Shown in pieces: positions 44,017 through 55,712 of a stretch of 64,000 nt of DNA (positions within the stretch are counted from its first letter, which is position 1; every line of letters begins with the position of its first letter). Below the pieces are notes generated by a model. That model was not told where the DNA came from. It made no database searches and saw only the letters and a program-made list of their open reading frames with translations. The position numbers were made by a program, and so were the translations under genes. The stretch comes from Pholiota molesta (Eukaryota; Basidiomycota; Agaricomycetes; Agaricales; Strophariaceae). The stretch is taken from contig JACGCK010000043.1 in NCBI GenBank assembly GCA_014925825.1, forward strand, positions 124,001-188,000, in the 5' to 3' direction.

Positions 44017-44988
44017 GGTTGGAGGAGAGTCCGGTGAAATGGGTAGATGTAACAGCCGAACGTGTGTAGATAGAATAGACCTTCAGGATTAGACTGCAGC
44101 TATGCATCTTCGAGCGTTAGTGTCGGCGAGGCTCGAATTCGGATTCGTCACGTACTTACTGTCCTAATTTGCGACGCTGATAGATGGTGGAATCGTACGA
44201 CTGACTCATGGATCATTCGAAGTAGCTCGATTCCGGCATTTGACACTCTGGGTCCGGAGGCGAAGATACGTAGACGGTAGCTGGCATGTATCGGGATAAC
44301 CTTCGGGACACGGCGGCCTGGCAGGGGCCAAGGCTGTGTGTAATCTATCACTATCACTATCACTCCTGCAATTCAATCGGTGCCTCGTGTGTACAAACAT
44401 AGCAGCTATTCATGAATTCAATCCATTGATCTGAGTCTCCCTGAGCCGTTCTCAAGACTTTTAACAATAACCATATGCCTTGAAGCGCAGCTAATTTAAG
44501 CATTCATATTGTAGGCTGTACTGAATCCTTGGCTTATCCGGATAGCTCTGAGAGTGTGCACATTCCCCCTCTCAATTGCGTGCTGCGTGGTTCCTGTGAC
44601 TCCGAGTCTTATGGATGACCGCTGCTGCATCTCTCGGCCAGAGAGATATGGGTCAATGCTGACCAGTCGCGGGACATAGTGCCATCCTCATAGGCCCAGG
44701 ATTTCATATGGCATACAGCATGAATATCTCGGCGTCAACGGATATTTTTAGAAACCCTGGGAACGACTGCAGGGAGGCGCCAATGGTCTGACTCGGAAGT
44801 CATGAACAACTAGTTGGCGAATCCGGTGCACGTTCAAAACATTAGATGTGGAAAAAACTCCAACCACCGAGCAATGTCTGTCATGGAATATGTCAAGGTC
44901 TAAGGTACAACATGGAAAAAAAAATTCGAAAGATGAAAAGAAAATTACAACCAGAAGACACTAAGCATCGTTCGGGGAACTGCTCCCT
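44017..44988. other. Intergenic, with a short ctatca microsatellite
   Basis: No supported gene in nearly 1 kb. A hexamer microsatellite (CTATCA, about three units) lies at about 44346-44364. The region holds the promoter of the membrane protein and the 3' side of farnesyltransferase alpha. Confidence 0.45.
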
Positions 44989-46682
44989 TCAAGCAGACGC
45001 CTTGATTAGATGATGCGCGTCCCGAATGCGATGCTCCCAATACCTAGTAAATCAGAAATGAGAACGAGACAACCCCACAAACTCAAACCACCTTGCACTC
45101 ACTTTTTCCTAATCCTATCGTGCTCATTCGCCAGGCCCGTCCACATCTACCACACCCCGTTCACATTCAGCGCAAGAAGCCGACCATTATAAACAACATC
45201 ACATACCTCGACGGCCTTCTCCGTCTTCTCGCGCGCGCTCGCCGGCGCCGTCTTCGCCTCCGCAGCGCCCTCCGCCTCCCACACGTCCGCGAGAAACTCC
45301 ATGGCCTGCACACACGGGAGCTCCGCCTCCGGGCCGGGGGGCGGGTTGTCGAGGTCGACGATGTCGCGCTTCTCGTCGGGGCTGTGGGGGTAGGCGTACG
45401 GCCGCGCGAAGTCCTGCACGAGCGCGAAGGGCGTCCCGGACTCTTTGAGGATGCCGCGGAGGTAGTTCCATGCGGACGGGTTGTTCGGTGCGAGGGAGAT
45501 GTTCTGTTTCGTGTAGCTGTGTGCGCATAATTTATTAATTTTTGTCTGGGATAGCACATGAGATGGGGAGGAGACGCACATTAATTCGCGTTTGATGATC
45601 CGTTGCCGCTCGCTCTCCGTGGCGGGCTGCCCGCGACAGCCGTACACGACGAAGAAGCGGTGGTGCCACGCGGAGTTGTTCCGCACGTCCTGGCTCAGCA
45701 TCGCGTCGACGAAGTCAAGCTCCGCCGCCCACACCTGCTCCGCGTCGTCCACGACGGAGTCCGCGTTCTCGTCGTCGGCGCCCGCGCCGGGCCCGTAGCA
45801 CGACGCGAGCAGCCACTGGCGGTAGCTCCACGTGTGGTAGTTCTTGGCGTCGACCTCGAGGCTGCGCTTGATGAAGGCGAGCTCGCGCAGGGGCTGCTTC
45901 GCGAGCGGGACGAGGAGGCGCCGGTGGTGCCAGACCTGGTAGGTCTTGAGGAACTGGACGGCGAGTTCGTCCATTAGGGCAAGCTCGGTTGCGAGGATTT
46001 CGTGCGAGTGCTGTTCGGAGGATGCGATGAGGGCTAGGAGGGTTTCGTATCTGTATTGCCTATGGAGATATTAAGCAAAGGTGGAGGTGATACAGAGCGC
46101 GAAACTTGCCATGCGGAATAATGTGCTGGGTTCTGGCGAATGATGCTTTCTGTCAGTTCAAGCACTCTCGGGCTCTTCTCTCCTGATTTAACGATAGCAC
46201 GGAAGTAGTTCGTCGCATCCTTGTCTACAGTCCAAGTCAGCGTTGATAATCGTCGGCGCCGTTATCTCGAAGCAATCGTTCGACGATCGGCCTCAAATGG
46301 ACATCTGTACTGAACCAAACTCACATTGCGCGGTGTAAAAGATGGGCGCAATAGGATTGGCGCCCTCATATTGTTCCAGCGGCTGTACATCTGCCCACTC
46401 TTCGCGCTCGGCAAAGAGAGGTGTATCCTCGGCGACGTGCAAGGGCATGAGTGCGTACGGTCCAAGGGCGGCCCAGTGCAAGGTGTTGGGGAAATGAGAC
46501 GGTGGACCGACGATGAAGGGCGTATAAGGGCGGCTGGGAGGGGCGCTGGATGTCTTATTGTGTGCAAGTTGGGCTGCTGGAACAAGAAAGGCTGGCGCGC
46601 GATCATCACCTGCATCACGGCCCGCGGTTCCGGAGAACGATTGTTTCCCGGTCTTCGCTTCCCCTATCTTTGTTGGCTTCAT
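44989..46682 (-). CDS. RAM2: Protein farnesyltransferase/GGTase-I alpha subunit
   Basis: Shared alpha subunit of the CaaX prenyltransferases, a right-handed superhelix of PPTA repeats. From 46682 (MKPTKIGEAKTGKQS) the N terminus is long and poorly conserved. The conserved part starts at REEWADVQPLEQYEGANPIA (an internal Met near 46448 is an alternative start), then DATNYFRAIVKSGEKSPRVL, LNPAHYSAWQYR-type repeats (QNPAHYSAWQYRYETLLALI), VWHHRRLLVPLAKQPLRELA, NYHTWSYRQWLLA, NNSAWHHRFFVVYG, NNPSAWNYLRGILKESGT and, after a short intron, WTGLANEHDRIRKKYWEHRI and a last exon ending HHLIKASA. The final two small exons were assembled from splice sites and keep the frame. W-x-x-R repeats and the DxDxKN-type VDAKNYHTW site are intact. 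Confidence 0.9.
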
Positions 46683-47663
46683 TGTCAGTCGGATGAGAGG
46701 ATATTGTTGGGCAAATCTATACAGGTTGGCTGTATATTGAAGACGACTTATAGCTAGGCGTCGCAATTTTTTTGGTGGGCAGCGGTGGGCTCGGATCGAC
46801 GCTCGATGGCAATGCCTTACGATAACGTCCCGTTGACGTCCCGACTCTTGATGCATGCAGGTCTATAAGTCACTTCATCGTTTAGATTAAAGTACTGCAG
46901 TCTATCATTTAAGTTGTGCTTGAGCCGATGAGATGGCGCATCCATCAGCCAAGATTTGTGTGCAGTATAAATCTGTTGAATGAAAAATGTGGAGGAAAAG
47001 AAAGGGATTCGAGATCCAAACGCTTTGCATTCGACTCGATACACTATTAACTTACCTCATGCAATGTATGTAATATTACCAGAAATAAATTCCGCGGCAG
47101 ATAAAGATTATCTAGATCTGATAAAGGGATAAGAGCAATGTCTGAAAGTTAAAGATGAAACTCATGTAGCCATGCACAGTCGAAAATGCGCTGCATCTCG
47201 AAAAAGAAAATCTATTGCTGAATTACGTTAAAGCGCCCTCAGAAATTTCAGAAGTTTTATGGCAATGCACTTGCCAAGAAACATAGCCGACTTCTCACCG
47301 TCTCCGCTCGAATGGGCGCTTATTTGGGGAGTTGGGATGTTTATTCGGTCAACCTGCAGCACGGATCAGTGAACATTAAAATCTGACTGCAACAGCCAAC
47401 ACAATAATCTTGACCTGTAGCGCTAGCGCAAGATCGACTGACGAGGCGCCTCGAGGCGCAAGGATCGGATCTTTCACCGATCCAAGCCTAACACATTCAC
47501 AGTGATATGATTTGGAAACGTGCAATGGTGCATGAAAATAGACGAGAAAGCGAAGATGTAATATAAATAAATGACAGCAAAACAAGTCCTAAGAGCACCC
47601 TAGATCGTATACTCACCCGATCCAACAGAGTGGACATCGAACGACAAGGAAACCACGAGGCAT
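46683..47663. other. Intergenic between farnesyltransferase alpha and Yop1
   Basis: About 1 kb with no gene I can support. Both neighbours are on the minus strand, so it contains the farnesyltransferase promoter and the Yop1 3' region. A GC-rich palindrome-like patch (GAGGCGCCTCGAGGCGC) lies near 47440. Confidence 0.4.
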
Positions 47664-48802
47664 CTATTCGCTCTTGACCCTCTCATACGCCCCTTTGTCC
47701 TTCCCGCTCGCACTGCCCGAGCCCCAGCCCGCGAACCACCCAGCGCCCTTGCTCGCCCTCGAGCTCTCATCCGCAGCAAACCCGCCGACGAAATCTTCGT
47801 CCACTTCGTACCCCTCCACATCGCCCCCTTGGATCTCCTCGAACTTGCCCGATATCGTGCGCTCTCTGACCGCCGACACCGACGCGCCTGACGCGTTACG
47901 CGTCGGATTCGGGCGCGCGGGGTTGTTCGCGGGGGGCATGGGCACGGACGACGTCGGGAGGTACGGCGGCAACGACGCGAGCTCCGCCTCGAGCTGCCTC
48001 CGCCTGTCCTCCGCGCTCCCACCACCACCCGCCGCCGCCGCGCCCCCCATGCCCCCATGCCGGTCGTCGCCGCCGCGCCCTGCCGCAGCAGCGTCGCGCC
48101 GCCCGCAACGATGCCCGGGCCGTACGCGGTCCACAGCGAGGACAGCAGCTGCGCGGGGCCCTGGTCCGGCGTGACCATGGACGGCGCCCGCGCGGCCGGG
48201 GCGCCTGGCGTGAAGTCCTGCTGCGCGGCGCCCGCGGCGCCCGGTGCGAGGGCGCCGAGGACGGCGGCCCAGAGCGCGCGCGCCTTCTCCTGGACGAAGC
48301 GGTAGGCGCGGCCGCGGATCTCGGCGATGGCGGCGTCGATCTGCTGCTCGTGCGTGGCGAAGAAGGGGCGGAGGTGGACGGTGTAGATGTAGGTGGCCCC
48401 CTGGGTCTGGGGGAGGGCGAGGTAGAGGAGGAAGATGGCTTTGAAGGTGGTGTAGAGGGGGATCCTGTGGGTGGGTTGGGATGGGTGTGGTTAGTGGGTG
48501 TATGTGGTTGGACGGGTGTACATAGGCGTACCAGGAGATCAGCCACTCGGCGAGGTATTCGACACCGACGATGCAGCCGAGGACGGACCAGTACATGAGC
48601 CACCGCTCGAGCTCTGGTTCTGAGGCCGGCCGTTGGCTCAGTGTCTTGTACGATGCATACCCTGGATATAGGAAAGCTGCCAATGCGCTTTGGTATCGCG
48701 AATACCGTTGAGTGGTCACGAAGTGCTGTGAGTAGGCATCAATGCGTTGGATGGAAATGGTTAAGCGCACCTGACTATGCGCGAGGTGAAGGAGAACAGC
48801 AT
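47664..48802 (-). CDS. YOP1: Yop1/REEP (TB2/DP1/HVA22) membrane-shaping protein
   Basis: Reticulon-like protein that curves endoplasmic reticulum tubules. A short first exon at 48802 (MLFSFTSRIVS) joins across an intron to ALAAFLYPGYASYKTLSQRP, ELERWLMYWSVLGCIVGVEY and LAEWLISW. After a second intron come IPLYTTFKAIFLLYLALPQT, QGATYIYTVHLRPFFATHEQ and a helix AAIAEIRGRAYRFVQEKARA, the complete TB2/DP1 domain with its paired hydrophobic hairpins. The C-terminal extension is Ala/Gly-rich, then ELASLPPYLPTSSVP and a Ser/Gly-rich end YEVDEDFVGGFAADESS. One base is missing in a run of G near 48052, which shifts the frame in the Gly-rich part. The start was chosen because it restores the hydrophobic N terminus normal for the family. 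The gene is very GC-rich. Confidence 0.87.
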
Positions 48803-49408
48803 TGGACGTCTTCAGCTAGGATCAAACGAAGATCCCTTTAAGAACCCTGTAAAATGTATTCCGCGAAGTGTTTAAGGTGGGATGGCGGAACCGGAGGTCT
48901 TTCAATTCGGATCGATGTTTGATCGAGGTCAGCGATTTGCCAGACTCGGTTTTGTTCAGCTTTCTTCTTAGCTCCTAGGTTGAAACTAAGACTTTGTCGA
49001 GGTGGTTAGAAGTATCGACTTTGATGGCAGAAGGAGTCAAGGGGCCAGCGTCGAGTTCAGTGGAAGAGCCGCGTCCGCGTGTTCCACTTACTGACACTAT
49101 GCATAATGGTATTACGTAATCTATAACGTAGAGCAGCTGTATCAGGTCTGCGGCCCACAAGACAAAATAATTCACTACTCGAACACAACGAAAGCTGTAC
49201 AGAAAGTCTGGGTATAAAAATCGGGTGCTTAGGATGGGTTCGCGACGTTCAAAGCAATGGGGTCGACTCTCGAGTCTCAGTAGCCGGATGCTTCGGCCCG
49301 CTTGTCACGTGATTGCAATATCTGGTGCCAAGTCCGAGTCCAATTTGAATCCTGCACACTTTTCTACCAGCATCTAGCTTGTACGCACCGCTGCGCTCTC
49401 CATTCGCC
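48803..49408. other. Promoter side of helicase copy 1; start of the duplicated block
   Basis: Between the divergent starts of Yop1 and helicase copy 1. From about 48990 on, fragments match the region before copy 2, for example the stretch around TATCGACTTTGATGGCAGAA at 49012 and 58281, and ACGAAAGCTGTACAGAAAG at 49186 and 58209. Their order is swapped between the two copies. Confidence 0.6.
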
Positions 49409-50754
49409 ATGGTAAAAGAGCAGCTTGCAGGGCCTTCTCGGCATCAAAATCCGAAGAAATCGAAGAAGAACGCAAAGCCGGCCATCAGAACATCCAAACT
49501 GAAAAAGTTGACCGAAAAGCAGAAAATCGATGCCCTGGAGAAAGATGCTATGGATTTCGTCAGTATTCTGGCGACACTTCACTATATGCGTACACAGGAT
49601 TTACCAATACTACAGATACCTCCAGAAGACCTCAAACAGTTTGCCGACCTTCCATTATCTGTGGCAACGAAGAAAGGTTAGAAAGCTTTGAATCAGTCGA
49701 TGGACAGAGGAAAACGACTAACTATATTCGCATCAGGATTGAAAAAGGCCTTTTTCGTAGATATGACGGACATCCAAAAGACAAGTATTCACGTTTCGCT
49801 CAAGGGAAAAGATGTGCTAGGCGCCGCACGAACAGGGAGCGGAAAAACTCTTGCGTTTCTCGTCCCGGTTCTGGAAACCCTATATCGACGGCGGTGGAGT
49901 GCGGAGGATGGTTTGGGTGCTTTGATTGTGTCTCCTACCCGCGAACTGGTGCGTAGCACTTCTTCGCTGGTTCCAAGCTGACTTGATCTATGTTAGGCCG
50001 TTCAAATCTTCGAAGTGCTACGCTCCATAGGTGGATACCACTCTTTTTCCGCCGGCCTTGTCATTGGAGGCAAGAACCTCAAAGATGAGAGTGATAGGCT
50101 TTCGCGGATGAACATTCTGGTTGCAACACCAGGAAGGCTGCTGCAACATATGGATCAGACTATTGGTTTCGACGCTGGGAATCTACAAATGCTAGGTGCG
50201 CTGCTTGTTGTTCCCTACTGCATGTACATACTCATGCCTTATTTAGTCCTTGACGAAGCTGACCGAATCCTCGACATGGGCTTCCAGAAAACGCTCACCG
50301 CCCTCCTCGGCCACCTCCCCAAATCCCGCCAAACCCTCCTCTTCTCCGCCACCCAGACCGAATCCGTCGCCGACCTCGCCCGCCTCTCGCTCACCAACCC
50401 CGTCCAGATCGGCACCAAGGGCAGCGAAGCCGCCGCCGCGATGCCCGCGAACCTCGAGCAGCACTACCTCGTCGTCGCGCTCGACAAGAAGCTCGACGTG
50501 CTCTGGAGCTTCATCAAGACGCACCTGCAGACGAAGATCATCGTGTTCCTCTCGAGCTGCAAGCAGGTGCGCTTCGTGTTCGAGACGTTCTGCAAGATGC
50601 ACCCGGGCATGCCGCTGCTGAACCTGCACGGGAAGCAGAAGCAGATGGCAAGGCTGGCGATGTACCAAAGGTTCACGGCGATGGAGCATGCGGTGCTGTT
50701 TGCGACGGATATCGCGGCGCGCGGGCTGGATTTCCCTTTGATTGATTGGGTGGT
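48990..50754 (+). repeat. Segmental duplication, proximal copy
   Basis: Nearly identical to about 58269-59871 over the helicase exons and introns, with scattered single-base differences and a 9-base difference just after the start codon. Similarity ends abruptly at 50754 inside the codons for WVV. Confidence 0.9.
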
Positions 50755-50782
50755 ATGGCGGCGGCGGGGACTGCAACGGTGA
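49409..50782 (+). pseudogene. Dbp4/DDX10 RNA helicase, truncated duplicate
   Basis: 5' half of a DEAD-box helicase gene otherwise present in full at 58509-61319. Exons at about 49409-49558, 49616-49676, 49737-49948, 49997-50195 and 50247 onward keep one open frame. They encode the basic N terminus ([20 protein letters not shown]), motif [10 protein letters not shown], Ia PTREL, Ib TPGR, II DEAD, III SAT, IV IIVFLSS and [13 protein letters not shown]. At 50755 the match stops; the frame runs only nine more codons into unrelated sequence and ends. Motif VI (HRVGRTAR in the full copy) and the C-terminal half are lost, so RNA-dependent ATPase activity is not expected. The retained promoter and open frame mean a truncated, possibly dominant-negative protein could still be made. 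Confidence 0.88.
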
Positions 50783-51410
50783 GTTGTTTTTGCATCGTGT
50801 TTGGCTGCTAATGTTCGTGTTTTTGGAGTGAATCCTGAGTGAAAACGGCTGTTTTTACTGCTGAAATTGCCTAAACGGGGGTAAAGATTTGAAAATGAGC
50901 GTAGGTCCCACTCTCTTATCGGGTTTTGGTATAGTGCGAGCAGAGTGCAGCCCACCCCGAAGGGCAAGGTGACTCGGAACTACTTACGCTACATACTCGC
51001 TCAAAGTCTACTTTGCAATGAAATGAAATTACGTGCAGTCGAGTTCGTGCAGTGGGTTCGTGCAAAGGCCACCCGGCGCTACACAGTTCAATTAGACAGT
51101 TTGTAATGGATCGACTTACCATCTACTCTGCATGAAGGTTTTGTTGGTTTCGTGCACGTTTGTGCAATGGCACACGCTGACACACAAATTCAATCTCTCC
51201 AAAGGCATGGTAAACCCTAATATCCACCAATTAGACCAATTTTTGATAATCCCAACCCTATTACTCACCGAGCAAGCAAGATCTCAATTCTCACAATCAA
51301 CGGATTCTGAGAGCAAGTAAAATCAGCAATTATTCAATCATTCCAATAGAATCACTGACCACAAAGCAAGATCTTATACAATTCGTACGAAACACAATCT
51401 CGCAGGAACT

Positions 51411-52475
51411 CTAAATAGTATCTGATTTCAATACAAGGCACCGAAATAGAGCAAAATCACTTACTTCACCATCATAACATTGCTTGCCGGAAATCCAAAA
51501 GTTGTATCTACACTGGCAAACTATTTGCAAAATCAGACTGGAATAGTGATTGGAGTTATAAACCACATACGTAGCGCATGGTGAGATCTCGCGGGAAATC
51601 CAAATATCTATTTCTGTTATGTGAGACTGTAGAACACCAAATTCAAAGAGAGCAAAACCACGTACATTGAGCAATGCTCATGGGAAATCCAAAATTCTAA
51701 CTAGAATATAATAGTTAGTGCTGCAGCAAGATATTTCACTGGCAGAATCAGTCACATACTACCAGTCTATGGCTGTAACATCGCTCGCGGGAAGTCCAAA
51801 AATCTAATTGAAATATGAGGCGCCTAATTAGTGCCGCAACATTGTATTCCATATCATTCACATACCATATCCGAGTCTGACATTCCAAGCTGTGAATAAG
51901 AATATCAGCCTCCCACTTCGATGGCCGCGGGAACTCCGAAAATCCAATCAGAGTTTGGGGCTATGCATGCAGGCCGCGGGCGGCAGCGGCGATCACGAGA
52001 AGTCCAAAAATCGAATTTTGAGGGCAGTCAAGTCACTGTGATAAGAGAAGGTAAAGTGAGATAATGGCAAGTGAAAAACGAATGATTGAAGGCTTACATG
52101 GAAATAGATAGCCATAGAAGCCACGCGGATGTGTGCGATTGGAAGTGCACATTCTGCTATGCATGGGCGCTTAAATTAGCGACAATGATCGAAGCTAGAC
52201 AAGATGTGGTAGAGTACTCACATTGATATAGTAACGCCATCGTAGATAGGGCAGTAAACATAGAACAGAATTGGGGCATTAGGACGGGTTAGAATGGTGT
52301 GCATGCCATCCAAACGTCTCCAGTCTTTATACTCCCAGAATGCCAAGCCGGACCAATCCTTCCATGTCTCCGTCTCCATCACCATTTCTCCGATTACTAA
52401 ATTTTGGGATGCACGGTGGCAAATCCTTAGACTCAAACTAACTACTGTTACCGATCCCGACCCCTGCAAAATCAC
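51411..52475 (-). CDS. Unrecognised gene with an array of tiny FW-repeat exons
   Basis: A tentative multi-exon minus-strand gene. A good 86-residue exon (52475-52218) begins after a TTGCAG acceptor and encodes RICHRASQNLVIGEMVMETE, TWKDWSGLAFWEYKDWRRLD and PNAPILFYVYCPIYDGVTIS, ending at GTGAGT. A second exon near 52160-52102 encodes CTSNRTHPRGFYGYLFP. Below that come repeated short units encoding related peptides: DFWTSRDRR (near 52005), DFWTSRERCYSHRL (51798), EFWISHEHCS (51690), IDIWISREISPCAT (51602), YNFWISGKQCYD (51497). Each is flanked by a TAG/CAG acceptor and a GTATGTG, GTACGTGG or GTAAGTG donor. I know no family with this repeat. Frames do not all join perfectly, so the gene may be decayed or carry sequence errors. 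Confidence 0.35.
51485..52015 (-). repeat. Six-unit array of a conserved ~25-base core with intron-like spacers
   Basis: Core ATTTTTGGATTTCCCGCGAG (minus strand) recurs with variations at about 52006, 51938, 51798, 51691, 51602 and 51497, spaced 68-140 bases apart. A further related core lies near 52847. Cores are conserved and spacers diverge in sequence and length, which fits exon-intron units better than a simple satellite. Confidence 0.65.
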
Positions 52476-52549
52476 AGCTCAGGGATGCACCTTCCTCATA
52501 TCTCTGTACTTTTTCCCTACCAAAGATTTGAACTACCTATTATCCTAAT

Positions 52550-53519
52550 GACATTTTATATACGACTACTGCAATATATTTCTGTTTTCCTAGTCAGATT
52601 CAACATTGATTCCTTCCACAAACAATCCACATCTCTATTATCCATCTCCGAAAATAGATAATTCTCCCTTACACATAATCCCATCGTGTAATTTCTTCTA
52701 GCTGCTTCAATATTGCTGATTCGGGTCCGATCAGGCCAATTAGTTCAACAACCATGTGCAATATCACGGACACACCAAGAAGCCAAGTACTCAATATGTC
52801 AGAGTCCATACTATTGCCTCCATCCCCAAATCGCTGCCATAAATCCAAAAGGATGGTTCTTTCTAATAATATCATAAGAAGTGTCAGTGACAAAGTATAG
52901 GTAACAGGTAAATCTCACACTACTTTGCCCGCCACCCGGTACACCAATGAGATCTTCCATACTGGAAGAACGGAATCCATTACAATAGACACAGTAGTTT
53001 AGCAGGGTTGAAGCCTTGCGAGCGGCAATTGTCATCAAATTGTATGCTATGTCCGGCAAACGTAATTCTGAGCAAGCCGCAAGATAGAAGCTTTGCGAGT
53101 GGAGAAGTCTAATCCAAGTACAGGCTTGCCGAATAAAACATACAAAATAGACCCCGCATTCCGTAGAGAAGATATGGCATGTACAAATATTATTCCAATT
53201 AAAGCAACGAGTGTACTTGCGAGGTTGAAACTTCAAGCGTTGCGAGCGGCAAAATCTGAGATCATTTGCGCGCAAACGAGCCAAGCGCCGTGTTTACTGT
53301 GTCCCCGAATTAGGCGCCACTGTTGCGCCGCCGCGACGTTGCTGAATACGGCGCAATATATTTGCTCGCAGCATTGCGTGCATTTGCATTACACATAAAA
53401 AAGCGGCCGTGGTCATTTTAATTGTATCTAGTCTCTTATAAATTGGGGTGTTTACTCTAGTGGCAATTGTTTGCAAGTCATCAAGTGCAAGTTATTAAGT
53501 TGATTCAGGAGTTTGGTGA
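52550..53519. other. Repeat-laced region, weak minus-strand coding signal
   Basis: Two minus-strand stretches look protein-like: about 52893-52669 (LLDLWQRFGDGGNSMDSDIL and LLGVSVILHMVVELIGLIGP) and about 53284-52920 (LNYCVYCNGFRSSSMEDLIG). No family is recognised. The motif CCGCTCGCAAxGCTTCAACC recurs near 53031, 53240 and 54440, marking the start of the repeat field. Confidence 0.4.
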
Positions 53520-54400
53520 TTTTTCAACACCAGATGGTCGTAAAATTGAACCGTCGAGTTAATCCTTCCATATGTGTTGAAGCGAAGATTCTTTTCAGAA
53601 TCCGTTGGTAGCTTGTCGCCGCGCGCCGCGAACGTGGTTAAGCGCCCGGGCCGTGCGTACTGTGCCACCATTTTTCGGCGCATGAATTTGACAAAATACG
53701 CATCTTCTTCAAATGGCACGCATTTGCATGATACATATAAAGGTGGCCGCAGGTTAGTGGTACCCAATCTTCTATGAATTTAAATTTCTATTCTAATTGA
53801 TCACAGAGACGACCGTTCGGATATTAACTATTTTGATAACAACGCACTCCTCCTCTCCCAGAGTCCCAATCCGCCATTTAAAACGTATCCAGCTTATCAG
53901 GGCCGTATATTACATATAGTACTAGCATTTTTGGTCATTGCTGCGACCGTGATGCGGCGCGATGTACGAGACGACGGCGACATCAAGATGCAATCAATTG
54001 AACCATAGAGCGCTTCCGCTGCTCTGTTCTAAATTCATTTGGAAGGCTCGTAAATGTGGTAATACGTAGCCCCAGTAGGCTTCCATCATACACCAGAAAA
54101 TTGGAGCGGCCAGACGGGGACAGACAAGGATAGCCGTACCGAGCATGACCCTCTCCTCCCAACCCGTTTCATGTTTCCAGTCCATTTCGCATCGCACGGG
54201 GACCTAAAAAAATCCACGTAGAACGTCGCTATTAGTGCCATCAAGGGTCCTCTCGGCTGCCTTGCCAGCGAAGAGGGCGCGCTAGAACGTTCCGCCTGCA
54301 AAGCGATACATTTGCTGGATGCTTAGATTCGGAGCATTGCATGGCATATGCAATCTAGTGCCATTTCCCTTTAGTATTACGACCTAGAAGTATGTCCTAC
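53520..54400. repeat. ~0.9 kb tandem repeat, unit 1
   Basis: Similar to 54530-55245. Matching landmarks are CGTTGGTAGCTTGTCGCCGC (53604 and 54601), GATGCGGCG..ATGTACGAGA (53951 and 54791), CCATTTCGCATCGCACGGGG (54181 and 55029) and GCATTTGCTGGATGCTTAG-type sequence (54308 and 55152). No transposase or reverse transcriptase frame is visible. Confidence 0.85.
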
Positions 54401-54529
54401 CAGGCTCATAAATATTAATGAATTGTACATGCGAGGTTGAAGCGTTGCGAGCGGTTTGACTTGACATTATTCATGTCATATCTGCGCACTCCGTTGGTAA
54501 GTTGAAGAATTCAGTGAATTTGCATTATG

Positions 54530-55245
54530 GAATGGTTTGAATCCTCGTTACAAGTTTGTTCTATATGATTTGGAGTAGATGGTAACTCTCTTTGCGAAGC
54601 CGTTGGTAGCTTGTCGCCGCGAGCGAACGAGGTACAGCGCCGCGCATAGTGTGCCACCGTTTTAGGCGCCGGCGCTGGATGTGACGCAATACACTCTCCC
54701 AATTCGCCCATTGAAACACAAAAATTGTATCGGTATCAGTTCAGAACTGTATATTACATAAATATCTACAGTATTAACAGTTGCTGCGAGCGCGATGCGG
54801 CGGCATGTACGAGATAACGGCGACATCAAGATTCAAACACTAAGAGCGTGCAGAGCGCATCCGCTGCTCTGGTCTCAATTACTTGTAAACGCTTCAAACG
54901 TGTGGTCATACATAGCTCCAACGAGGTTCTAGTGAACACCAGAAATTTGGAACGGCCAGGGTAGGGCAGACATGGATATCCGTACCGAGCATGTCCCTCT
55001 CCTCCCACCCCGTTTCGCGTTTCCAGTCCATTTCGCATCGCACGGGGACCTGAAAAAACGGCTTCAAACGACGTTATTAGTGCCATCAAGGGTTCTCTCG
55101 GCTGCCTTGCCAGCGAAGATGGCGCGCTAGAACTTTCCGCCTGTAAGAAGATGCATTTGCTGGATGCTTAGGTTCGGAGCATTGCATGGAAGAAGCAAGT
55201 TAGTGCCATTTCCCTTTAGTTTTACGACATGGTAATATGGCCTAC
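54530..55245. repeat. ~0.9 kb tandem repeat, unit 2
   Basis: Second unit of the repeat beginning at 53520, same orientation. It lacks about 155 bases found in unit 1 between the TTGTCGCCGCG and GATGCGGCG landmarks. Non-coding as far as can be seen. Confidence 0.85.
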
Positions 55246-55639
55246 TGGATGAAGGGTTGCTGGGTGGGTGGGTAGCAGCTGTACTTGGCCAGTGCGTAGA
55301 CGAGGTTTGCAATTTTGAGAATGTAGAAACATGAACTGCACGCTTTACACTCGATAACAAACTTGAATAAAACTCAATAATTAGGTCGCTTTTCTGTATT
55401 CTAGTTGTAATAAAATGGGCAGTGAGTTCTCTTATTGATAACTGGTATGGTCTACAGACACAGGCAAGGATGTACAACGGACGCGGACGAGAAAACGGGG
55501 GAGGAGATGGGGATCGAGATTCGCTTAGCGCATGCGGACCCTGGACGAGATGTTTCCAATGCCACCATTTTCATTTGATGTACGTACACATCTACCCAAA
55601 GCCGTATATAAGACTACGCATATCTCTTTCATTCCCTCA

Positions 55640-55712
55640 TCCCGCTCTTCTCTCCTCTCCTCTCCTCTCCTCTCAATTCCTCTCCTCGTCTTCTCTCTTC
55701 TTCCTCTATTTC
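55640..55712 (+). repeat. Pyrimidine (TCTCC) microsatellite tract
   Basis: A run made almost only of C and T with TCTCC/TCCTC repeated about six times. Such tracts are frequent in fungal 5' leaders, but no convincing gene begins just after it. Confidence 0.75.

Noticed and set aside
51000..55400. A retrotransposon or DNA transposon as the body of the inserted region
   Set aside because: I found no reverse transcriptase, integrase, transposase or helicase (Helitron) motif on either strand and no clear terminal repeats, so the region is described only as repeats.
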